NCBI GenBank assembly: GCA_021292165.1
Contig: CM037888.1
Span: forward strand, 34,305,091-34,369,090
Source of the DNA: Shinisaurus crocodilurus
Taxonomy: Eukaryota; Chordata; Lepidosauria; Squamata; Shinisauridae
DNA: 64,000 bases
Direction of reading: 5' to 3'
Both the position numbers and the translations under genes were made by a program. The notes under the pieces are model-generated. The model did not search any database, was not told where the DNA came from, and saw only the letters and a program-made list of their open reading frames with translations. Below are positions 55,271-64,000 of this stretch, piece after piece. How positions within the stretch are numbered: the stretch's first letter is position 1; each line of letters opens with the position of its first letter.

Positions 55271-56239
55271 TGATCTCTGGAATTGTTTTTGTTGTGCTGT
55301 TTTATTCATTTTGAATGTGGGATTTGTTTGGCCCACTAAAATACACCCTTGTTCCCTTTGTACAGGATAGGACGTGTGTATTATTGAGGATGGGTTCTTG
55401 AGTGCACAAAGTCAAGTGAACAGTGTGAGAAAGGAACGGTCACATGAGAAACAACTCCCGGAAGATGGCCGAGGAGAACAGAAGGTCCTTGCGTAATAGC
55501 AGCTGCAAAGTCTGGCACAGCATGGAGCTGTCCATGGTATCAGAAATCTAGAGAAGCAGAAAGAAAGGTTCTAATGGCCAGTGAGAGAGAAGATGGCTTT
55601 CTGAAAATAATGAGACTTTAAAGGAATAAGGAGTGTTAGTTCTTGAGCTGTAGACAAGGTTTCTACAATTCTCCAGTGCCAGCTTTTTAAAACAGAAAGT
55701 CACCTTCATAGCATAGTCCCAGCTCATTGCTCTGGAGTCAGTCAAGAGTTATTTAAATCTCTTTGCTCTAAAGTACTCCGAATGTAACTGGGAGTTACAA
55801 TCATTTACAGGGGGAAGCAAGGCTGAAAAAAGCAGGAAGTGTCTGTCTGTCACTTGAAAGGCTCCAAGGTTCCTCAGTGGCTCAAAAGGATTTTCACTTG
55901 CAAAATATCATTCAAAAGCCCATAGCCTCTAGGCAAAGCCTCTGTAGTTGAATGATGTATAGTTTGCTCATGACCTGAAAGTGAAACACACACAGGATTC
56001 CTCCTTGTCCCAAGCTGTCCTCTGCAGGATCAGTGATTTAAAGGGCTTCCTTGACTTTGGAAAAGCAGAGTCTGTGACTGCAAGAGGGGCCATTACAAAC
56101 CAGTATGTCCAGGATCATCAGGATAGCGAAGCAGGTCAGCCAGGTAGAGAAAGGGGAGGAGGAGTTAAACCTAGAGGCTGCAAGCGTGCCAAGTTTTCCT
56201 TATCTGCCGTATCTCTGCCAAGAGAGTTTTGGATAAATT
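55271..56239. other. No gene recognised
   Basis: Non-coding; no transposon end, RNA gene or credible frame. Confidence 0.4.
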
Positions 56240-56247
56240 GTTTAGAT

Positions 56248-56382
56248 CAGTGTTCTCCAACTTTGGATCCTCAGATGTTTTTGGCCTACAACTCCCAGCA
56301 TGCCCCAGCCAGCTATGCTGGCTAGGGCATGCTGGGAGTTGTAGGCCAAAAACATCTAGGGACCCAAGATTGGAGAAGACTG
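56248..56382. mobile_element. 135-bp MITE, diverged, reverse orientation
   Basis: Flanks GTTTAGAT (56240-56247) and GTCTAGAT (56383-56390), 7/8 match with central TA. The loop is TAT instead of ATA, so it is inserted in the opposite orientation; the loop is the only strand marker in this palindrome. Several unpaired substitutions mark it as older. Confidence 0.92.
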
Positions 56383-56390
56383 GTCTAGAT

Positions 56391-57433
56391 TTTGCTGCTT
56401 GGGATTTGGCAGAGCCAGAGAGAGCCAAACTGGATTGGAGTGAAGGTAGAACTGCTGCTATGCTCGCATGCTGCCTTCTGAGCCCGTACTTGGAGCTGCA
56501 CTGCTCCAGAAAGGAAGACTGCAGGTCACTGCTTTCGTCCATCTAGATGGTTTCTTCTGCAACTGAAAGGAGCTGCACTTGGTCTCTTCTGTTGACTAGG
56601 AAATAGCCCCAGCATGGCCGTGCTAAGCTCCTGCACTAAACCTGCAGCAAAAAGGCAGGTGCTAGATTTAATCTGAGATGACATGTTACAAATATGGTTT
56701 GTGTTGCAGGTGAGGAGCAGATCCTGTCACTTCCCACACCTGGAGCAGGGAGATTGGCCATTGCTGCTTCTCCAGTTCCCAGAGCAAATCTTTTAAAAAT
56801 GTGAAAGCGTGTTAATTGAGGCAGGATGCATATGGAAAGGACGCAAACCAGCAAAATCCTCACAGAAACAGCTTTGGGAGATTATGCGGGAAAATAGAGC
56901 TGTGCTAATTAGAGCTTATTGTTCTTTCCATTTGGGAAAAAGCCTTGCTCCACTTATCACTGCAGCAAATATGCTTTATCGGGAGAGTCATTATTCTGTG
57001 AGGCGCTGCAATCTGGGCAGAGCAGCAAAGACCCCGCCGTGACTGTTCTGCTCACACGCCAGCGCTGGGGTTGCAAAGTGGCACAGCCGTGGCACGACCA
57101 CAAGCCCCTGGTGTGCCTGTGAAATGGGCATCGTGGCACTCTCGTTGAGGGGTGGTTTGAAGCGGTGAGGGCAGGCAACAGATGCCATGTATGCTGATTA
57201 ACGTTTTCACTTGAACTACTTCGTTCACTGTTTTTGCCCAGGGTCAAGAAGCAGGCATGTGAAGCTTAACTGTATATGCTTTCAGCTGGAGCTCAGTTGT
57301 TCGCCTTTTCCTTACTCAAATAATGCATTTCTTCCTCTCAGTGGGATTCCTGCCTTATCCTGGAAGGTGGATGTAAGCCAATGTGCCTTTTGGAGGGGAC
57401 CTGCCGTACCTCGCTCTCTGCCTCGCTTGCTTT
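56391..57433. other. No gene recognised; possible conserved element 56.79-57.01 kb
   Basis: Non-coding. The stretch 56790-57010 is free of repeat signatures and rich in TAATTA-like and GCAAAT-like words. It may be a conserved non-coding element; this cannot be shown from one sequence. Confidence 0.35.
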
Positions 57434-57441
57434 CCATAGGA

Positions 57442-57996
57442 CAGTGTTCTCCAACCTTGGGTCCCCAGATGTTTTTGGCCTACAACTCCCAGCAACAAGG
57501 ATGATAAAGGGACTGGAGACAAGGCCCTATGAGGAGAGACTGAAAGAACTGGGCATGTTTAGCCTTCAGAAGAGGAGACTGAGGGGAGATATGATCGCAC
57601 TCTTCAAGTACTTGAAGGGTTGTCACACAGAGGAGGGCCAGGATCTCTTCTTGATCATCCCAGTTTGCAGGACACGGAATAATGGGCTCAAGTTACAGGA
57701 ACCTAGATTCCACTTAAATATCAGGAAAAATTTCCTGACTGTCAGAGCAATAAGACAATGGAATCAACTACCTAGGGAGGTGGTGGGCTCTCCCACTCTG
57801 GAGGCATTCAAGGTGCGTCTGGACAGCCATCTGTCGGGGATGCTTTGACCTAGATTCCTGCATTGAGCAGGGGGTTGGACTCGATGGCCTTGTAGGCCCC
57901 TTCCAACTCTACTTTTCTATGATTCATGTCCCAGCCAGCATAGCTGGTTGAGTTGTAGGCCAAAAACATCTGGGGACCCAAGGTTGGAGAACACTG
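57442..57996. mobile_element. 135-bp MITE interrupted by a CR1
   Basis: The left arm runs 57442-57495 and stops after ACAACTCCCAGCA. The loop and right arm resume at about 57930 (CCCAGCCAGCATAGCTGG), with a short internal loss (GGTTGAGTTG). Exact target duplication CCATAGGA at 57434-57441 and 57997-58004 (central TA). Confidence 0.94.
57496..57927 (+). mobile_element. CR1 3' end nested in the MITE
   Basis: Starts ACAAGGATGATAAAGGGAC and encodes [20 protein letters not shown] to the native C-terminus and octamer end TCTATGATTC. No clear target duplication. It postdates the MITE, so the 33921-type CR1 was active after MITE spread. Confidence 0.94.
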
Positions 57997-58256
57997 CCAT
58001 AGGACATGCAAGTAGCTGGGGGTCAGGCGCCCGCCTCTCGCTCCCCCCTTGTCCCTCCTGCTGGGCCGATGGAGTGACCTGGCTTTCTCATGGCAATTCC
58101 CTGCAGGATGCAGCATGGAAACCAAACTTATCACGAGGATGAAGAATTTGGTGGGTTTTGTATTTTTAAACAATTAGAACTTGCTTTATACTGGAGTATG
58201 GATCTCACACCAGTGAATGAAATGTATGTATGTATGCAAATAAAAACAAAGACATA

Positions 58257-58497
58257 AACCTAGATTCCACCTAAACATCAGGAAAAATTTCCTGACTGTT
58301 AGAGCAATAAGACAATGGAACCAACTACCTAGGGAGGTGGTGGGCTCTCCCACTCTGGAGGCATTCAAGGTGCAGCTGGACAGCCATCTGTCAGGGATGC
58401 TTTGACCTGGATTCCTGCATTGAGCAGGGGGTTGGACTCGATGGCCTTGTGGGCCCCTTCCAACTCTACTTTTCTATGATTCTATGATTTTATGATA
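58257..58497 (+). mobile_element. CR1 3' end, short
   Basis: Begins at the [11 protein letters not shown] codons and runs to TCTATGATTCTATGATTTTA. Same subfamily as the 33921 copy. Confidence 0.92.
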
Positions 58498-59075
58498 ATT
58501 CTCGGATGTCAGACGAGCCTTGTTGTCATGATACGTGGAGAGGTGAATAAACGGGCAGTGGCACTTGTATCTTCCGAGTACTGTTAGCCAGGCGACAGCA
58601 CCTCATCCATCTTCCGTTGCATCATACTGGCAATTCTGGGAAACTATCATAGTAGCCCCACGGATGTGAATGAAGGGGGCCTCCATTCAGGGTCCGCAGT
58701 AGTTGCATGTGGTTTATGTCAAGACTCCGGCCATGCGGATGTTCCTTCTGTGCTTTGCCACCAGGCTCCAGCCAAAAAAGGGCCACTTTGAAGAAGAATA
58801 GTTGGTGAGCTACAAATCAGGATGTCCGCCGTTTGAATCTTGCCTCTGCCATGGATATCTGAAATACGGGGATAATATAATACTGACCTGATATGTACAT
58901 GCTAAGTAGCAAAGATACTATATTCATACATTTTCCAGAATGTGATGGACTAGCATCTTGGTGTGCATGAGACGTTGCATGTACATGACTTGTCAGGTCC
59001 TGCTGTGTCAGTCATCACTTCAGTGTGACCATGTGCAGCCATCCACGGGTGAGTCAGCCACTCACAGGATGGTCC
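58498..59075. other. No gene recognised
   Basis: Non-coding; nothing assigned. Confidence 0.4.
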
Positions 59076-59083
59076 AGTTAGGA

Positions 59084-59218
59084 CAGTGTTTCTCAACCTT
59101 GGGTCCCCAGATGTTTTTGGCCTACAACTCCCAGCATGCCCCAGCCAGCATAGCTGGCTGGGGCATGCTGGGAGTTGTAGGCCAAAAACATCTGGGGACC
59201 CAAGGTTGAGAAACACTG
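59084..59218. mobile_element. 135-bp MITE, TTTCTCAACC subfamily
   Basis: Perfect 66-bp arms, loop ATA, exact duplication AGTTAGGA (59076-59083, 59219-59226) with central TA. It appears identical to the 51422 and 60424 copies. Confidence 0.95.
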
Positions 59219-59226
59219 AGTTAGGA

Positions 59227-59984
59227 GTATGTGGAAGGAAGACCTGTAATGCAGACTTCCAGGTCTTCAATTAGCAATCGGGTTTTAAAGAAAGCAGACT
59301 AGAAAATTTTTATCCTTGTATATTGGAATTGCACTTCGTTTACTCGGTAACTGCAGTGTGCTCAAATTAGCCCCCATGTCCTGTTCTATTGCCAAGGGCT
59401 TGTCATGAACCCCCCCGCCCCAATGGTTTTATGTAAAGGGAACAGGAGAGAACATTTAAGACTTGAGATTTGGCTCCTTGAAGGTGGAAGTAGTTTGGTC
59501 TGCCCCGCAATTTAATTAACGGTTAGGCAATACAGCAGTGCCCCTTTCCTAGATAATAATTTTAAAAAGAGAACGCAAAGTGAGCTCTTGATTCGGAGAT
59601 GTCACTGGGGAGCCCGATTTCCTTTCCTTGGCTATTAGGCTCCTGCATGTATTAATAAGTCAATTTTCTGTAATAATGGGATCACCATGACCTGTCTTCA
59701 GCAAGAGCGCCGAAGATCTAAATGGGAATGTGGATTCCTCTTAGCTTCATCATTTCATAACTCTTTGGAACAGGAGACACAGCAGCCATGCGGGGGTGCT
59801 CTGGGCTTCAGCACAGCAGTGCTGTCAAAAACCAGGAAATGAACTCCAGCCAATACAGTGCCAGGGAGGTGCACTGGGCGTCTCTTTCCCCTGTATTACA
59901 TGACAGGAACTCAGCTCTGCTGACACATTCCCAATAGCCTCGTTTGTTCATCAGGCCAGCTGGAGCTGCAGTTGCTGACACAGT

Positions 59985-60019
<35 letters not shown>

Positions 60020-60380
60020 CGTCCGTCCGTCCGGGGTGGGGGTGGGAGTTATTTTGTTTAAAGATGCATCTAGAAGAATCCCTCTGTGTTCAGTTCATTA
60101 TGAATATTTGAATGGTGCAAAGTGGTTTGTTCTGACACAAGCATGTCTCATACTGATCCTTAATTGTGACTCACTGCGGAATGTTTTGATGTGGGGAGTA
60201 GAAAACAGATGGCCCCGTTATGGGAATATAGTCAGCAAAGCCTGGGTGCCAATAACAGTGGTTTCTGATTTCTGGTTTGCTTTGTTTTGTATGAGAAGTC
60301 GTCGGTGGTGATGGGTTCAGGATGGTGGGATTTTTCTCTTTCCCAGTGGAGAATTTGGACGGGTCTCTGTGGAACACCCT
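59227..60380. other. No gene recognised; (GT)n; possible conserved element
   Basis: Contains (GT)n at about 59988-60016. The stretch 59510-59770 has no repeat signature and includes TTTAATTAACG, ATTAATAAGTC and CTGTAATAATGGG words. It is a candidate conserved non-coding element only. Confidence 0.35.
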
Positions 60381-60415
60381 GATTAGATTAGATTAGATTA
60401 GATTAGATTAGATTA
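60381..60415. repeat. (GATTA)7 microsatellite
   Basis: Seven exact GATTA units directly precede the target duplication of the next MITE. Confidence 0.95.
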
Positions 60416-60423
60416 CCGTAGAT

Positions 60424-60558
60424 CAGTGTTTCTCAACCTTGGGTCCCCAGATGTTTTTGGCCTACAACTCCCAGCATGCCCCAGCCAGCATAGCTGGCTG
60501 GGGCATGCTGGGAGTTGTAGGCCAAAAACATCTGGGGACCCAAGGTTGAGAAACACTG
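60424..60558. mobile_element. 135-bp MITE, TTTCTCAACC subfamily
   Basis: Perfect arms, loop ATA, exact duplication CCGTAGAT (60416-60423, 60559-60566) with central TA. It lies next to the (GATTA)7 tract. Confidence 0.95.
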
Positions 60559-60807
60559 CCGTAGATGCTCACGTCTGCCCCTGCCCTGCATTCCGGGGTT
60601 CAGTTGTGGCTAAGGCAGAATGACAGTTGACCATGACCTACATGTGCACCTGCAACGTGGGATAGAAGATCGGTATGCCCTGCATGGGCCATGGTGGTGG
60701 TCAGCCCTGACTGGGCTTCACACAGAGGGTTTCATCCAGATATGGGCATCCCATTTTAGGGAGGACAGAACGATGCAAGAACACAACGAAGGATTTGGAA
60801 TAAGAAC

Positions 60808-60995
60808 TTAAGAACATAAGAGCCCTGCTGGATCAGACCAAGGGTCCATTTAGACCAAGGGCATTCTGTTCACACGGTGGCCAACCGGCTGCCCACAGGA
60901 AACCCACAAACTGGACTGGAGTGCAACAGCTCCCTCCCGCCCACGTTCCCCAGCAACTGGAGTACATAGGCAGACTGCTATGATGACATTTGCCC
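60808..60995 (-). mobile_element. CR1 3' UTR fragment, 51630-type subfamily
   Basis: Minus strand ends GCTGGATC...GGGCTCTTATGTTCTT-like; it shares CTGCCCACAGGA, GTTCCCCAGCAACTGG and GTACATAGGCA words with 51.66-51.80 kb. A short tandem (AGACCAAGGG) is present near 60834-60862. Confidence 0.75.
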
Positions 60996-62072
60996 GAAAG
61001 AGCAGGGGAAAAGTTAGGAATGGAACTCTGTACCGCTGACAGAGCTCCCACAGAGGGTGTGACAGATGGAGGCAGATGAAAGAGGCTCTTGCAAACCAGG
61101 GCATGCATTAAATTTTAAAGAGATAAAGATTCTAATTCAGGGCTTAAAGAACCAAGAGGCACTCGAAGCTCATTTCTCTTAAGTAAGTTCTCTTCCAAAG
61201 GGTTTATATAAATGTATGGAAAAAAGTCCCCCATAATGAGACTCGAAGGAAGAGATTAAAATGTCAGTTAACTGGAGAGAGGATTACAGAGGAAAAGATA
61301 TCAGCCTCAAAATGTGTATGCCTCAAATATATCAGGATCACATTTAAAGTGTTTAAAGAGAAATTCAAGAAACTTCGTGCATCCTGCCTGCCTGCTTTGA
61401 ATAGCCGACTGGGTGTAGAAGTGTAGTCACATGGCAGCATATTTACTGGGCAAAGGGTTGAAGTACTTTCCTGGCTGAAGGAAGGACCTGAGGTTGCCCA
61501 CCAGTGGGAATGCCCGTCGTACAGTCCCTGGGAAGCTTCCTTCAACACGGCCCGCCACTCTTTTGCAGGGAAGCACTGCAGCTCTCTTTGGGGTTGTAAT
61601 GTTGAATGACAGCCTCACTTGAACATTGTTCTTGTCAAGGATATTGAGCGAGGACTTTCAAGATTTGGCATCACTCCCATGCTCATGTCCTTGCACTGGC
61701 AAGGTTGTGTCTTTTGTTCAAAATGTGCAACTTGTTGGGCTCATGGAAAACTCATGGTTTTCTCTTTGGTGACCTAATATAGAGCACAATAGTGCAAGGC
61801 AGTGTTTCAGACTGCTGTGACAGAAGAAACCACTTTGGCAACATTCAGAGAGGAAGAATCCTGCCTGTGGGTGAGAGGGGCCTTCAGCCGACCAATGCAG
61901 AGCAGAATGCCTGGCCACCGCAGCCTCCCAAGGCTGCCCAGAAAAGCTTGGGGTGGGGTGGGGGTGAGCTTGCGTAGTAGGACAGATAAGTAGATCTGAT
62001 ATCCCTACTGCCTTCAGCTGGCAGAGTTGTAAAAAGTAAGTACTTAAATACCACTGTGACACCAGCCAGAAT

Positions 62073-62105
<33 letters not shown>

Positions 62106-62660
62106 TTTTACCAAGAACAATTGAGTTGTGGTTAGGAATATTAATGCAATTCTCCTTGCCTTTAAACCCAGACAGTGAACGTTTTACCCAGCATATACTA
62201 GAATGGAAAGAACGAGACAAATCCCGGGGCCTGCTTTAACTGCGGGAAACTTTACAGAAGCTTGTTTGGTAGACATCATAATGAGGGCATTGTGTAGGGG
62301 AGAAAGGAGCCTGCCTCGTGGTGGCACCTCTGGAATGTTAATAGTGTTCTTGCCGATGCCTCCCAAGATAGCACGGCTTCATTCAGCATCTTTCTTTTAA
62401 AACCCTTTCCCATGTGAACTGCTGGTGTTCATTCTGAGGTAACTGACTGAGGTAACTGGTGCTGCCACTGTTGACATATCTCCCAAATGATTAGCTGTAA
62501 GGGAAAGTATCCCTTCATGAGGAAAAAAGTTGCCTGCTCCTATACCTGACACCATTCTGGCTTTAGGTTTAGCTCTTGTTAAGCAAGTTTAGGCATTCTG
62601 TTTTTGGGGTACTGTCCTGTTTCCTTTTTAGCAACAGCCAGGGATGAAGTCCTGTTAACC
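60996..62660. other. No gene recognised; (ATT)n at 62073-62105
   Basis: Non-coding. One (ATT)n microsatellite. No repeat end or RNA gene was assigned. Confidence 0.4.
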
Positions 62661-62910
62661 AGTGTGGCGTAGTGGTGAGAGTGTCGGACTGGGACTCGGG
62701 AGATCCGGGTTCTAGTCCCCGCTCAGCCATGAAACTCACTGGGTGACTTTGGGCCAGTCACTGACTCTCAGCCTAACCTACCTCACAGGGTTGATGTGAG
62801 GATAAAATGGAGAGGAGGAGGAGGAGGATTATGTAAGCCGCCTTGGGTTCCTTGCAGGAAAAAAGGCGGGGTATAAATATAATAAATCAATAAATATAAA
62901 TAAATAAATT
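62661..62910 (+). mobile_element. tRNA-derived SINE, full length
   Basis: Box A region GTGGCGTAGTGGTGAGAGTG, box B GGGTTCTAGTCCCC, body ACTCACTGGGTGACTTTGGG, 3' domain AAGCCGCCTTGGGTTCCTTG and (AAAT)n tail. It is the only plus-strand and most complete copy, so it is the best local reference for the family. Confidence 0.92.
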
Positions 62911-62959
62911 CTCATTCTCTCTCTCAGACATACACTGAAGGAGGTTGCCCTCTTACACA

Positions 62960-63300
62960 TCACCCCCCCCAAAAGAGCCAAAAGAAGACACAGAGGTGCA
63001 TAAAATTAGCGTATGCTAATCTGTGCACATTTAGAAATAATTGCTATAACTTAAATAGGAATACAGTACATCTCTCCGTAGTGGGGAATGCAGTGGCCAG
63101 TGACTTCCTGTGGGGCTGCTCAGTCTGCTGTCCACGTGTTGCTCACTCTGCATGGGCAACTCCAAGACTTTCCCTTCATATGGTTCTTTTATCTTTAAAC
63201 CAGACTTGGACTGGGCGGCCCTTCAAACTTTCAAACAGAGGATTGTTCTCTGACAGCCATTCAAATAGAGGACTGTCCTGTGGCCACCCAACTTGGAAAC
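62960..63300 (+). repeat. Dispersed repeat X, copy 2 (uninterrupted)
   Basis: Shares ordered blocks with 37860-38050 and 39205-39265. Within it ATTCAAATAGAGGACTGTCC is preceded by a diverged tandem version (TTTCAAACAGAGGATTGTTC). Class unknown. Confidence 0.6.
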
Positions 63301-63711
63301 CATTGATTTGAAACTGATTGTGTGCAAGGCCAGTTGTTTCGGGCCAGTTGCAAGAAGCATCACAGTTGTCACGAGGAATGCCTCTTGAAGAGCCATGGTA
63401 GCGAGAGGAGCAGACCTGCTTATGAAGCCATATCCTGATCTTTGAACAGTGACTTCAGCTCCTTCAGGACACAAGGAAGGGTTAGGCTTGACTTAGGGAA
63501 CAAGGCAGTGTACGGGCGAACTTCCCTTTCCAGATTATTGTCTTAGAGAAGCTGCTTGCGTGGAGCCGGCTGTCAACAGAATGGAATTCATGGCGCCGAG
63601 CCACTCGCTGATTCCCCATCGGGCCGTGTGTTTGCACAGAGTGCTGGCATTCCAGCCTTCAGTATCACAGACCACAAGTGAAGAGATGCCCAAGAAGGTA
63701 TCTCGGACATA
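63301..63711. other. No gene recognised
   Basis: Non-coding; nothing assigned. Confidence 0.4.
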
Positions 63712-64000
63712 TCATTTATTTATTTATTTATTTATTGTATTTCTGAATCGCCCATCTGGCCGGCAAACCGGCCACTCTGGGCGATGTACAACTTGATAAA
63801 ATACGTTTAAAATACATGATTCAAAATACATTTAAAACAGTATAAAACAGTATCACTTTTAAAATCTTAACCCACCCCATATTCCCGCCTGAATAACCAT
63901 GTTTTTAGTGAGCGGCGGAAGCTCAGCAGAGAGGGGGCGTGGCGGAGGTCCCTCGGGAGGGAGTTCCGCAGTGTGGGGGCCGCCACAGAAAAGGAGTGAG
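63712..64000 (-). mobile_element. L2 subfamily A 3' end, continues beyond window
   Basis: Minus strand: a C-terminal stretch (LRNSLPRDLRHAPSLLSF-like, then FRREYGVG) read from 64000 down to about 63870. It is followed by a 3' UTR with GTACATCGCCCAGAGTGGCC and an (AAAT)n tail at 63712-63736. Same subfamily as 6711 and 10186. Confidence 0.88.

Noticed and set aside
1..64000. CRISPR arrays, operons or prokaryotic systems
   Set aside because: The content is clearly vertebrate (CR1, L2, L1, SINEs, hATs). Tandem repeats found are microsatellites or LINE tails and not spacer-repeat arrays.

Overview
The window looks like intergenic or intronic DNA from a squamate reptile, most likely a lizard. The evidence is the repeat mix: CR1 LINEs ending in (ATTCTATG)n, several L2 subfamilies, L1-clade fragments, tRNA-headed SINEs with a Sauria/BovB-like tail, and many hAT and TA-target DNA transposons. 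I found no convincing host protein-coding exon, rRNA, tRNA gene or CRISPR array. Almost every long open frame is a retrotransposon remnant, an artefact of a GC-rich stretch, or a reading through a palindrome. Species cannot be fixed from this sequence.

Layout. 1-14 kb: a diverged tandem array, L2 copies (the longest, 10.19-12.14 kb, keeps one RT frame broken by two stops), three hAT elements and the first TA-target MITE. 15-18.4 kb: a 5' portion of a CR1 on the minus strand (ORF1 esterase end, endonuclease, start of RT), split by a SINE and by a 988-bp hAT with a CpG-rich interior. It ends at a 167-bp palindrome built from L2 sequence. 20-28 kb: CR1 and 5S-rRNA-headed SINE fragments, a triple CACGTG cluster, and a CR1 split by a hAT. 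28-31 kb: an L1 split by a CR1. 33.6-36 kb: the youngest-looking CR1 (468-residue RT/C-terminal frame) between inverted flanks. 38-39 kb: a candidate long-TIR transposon inside a dispersed repeat. 43-45.7 kb: a minus-strand L1 split by three other elements. 45.9-60.6 kb: a dense cluster of a 135-bp perfectly palindromic MITE. 61-64 kb: CR1, SINE, a dispersed repeat and an L2 running off the end.

The most interesting signal is the 135-bp MITE family. There are 11 copies in 64 kb. Intact copies are two 66-bp arms around a 3-nt loop, flanked by 8-bp target-site duplications (TSDs) that nearly all carry TA at the centre, the pattern described for Buster-type hAT transposons. One copy has a private substitution mirrored in both arms. 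One had its left arm replaced by a copy of DNA lying about 420 bp away in inverted orientation. One looks like a recombinant between two insertions. Together with two smaller LINE-derived palindromes, this suggests a locus where palindromes are repeatedly made, corrected and rearranged.

Nested insertions give a relative order: L1, L2 and old CR1 first; then SINEs, TA MITEs and hATs; the 135-bp MITE after L2 and one CR1 group; and a late CR1 subfamily inserting into the MITE itself.
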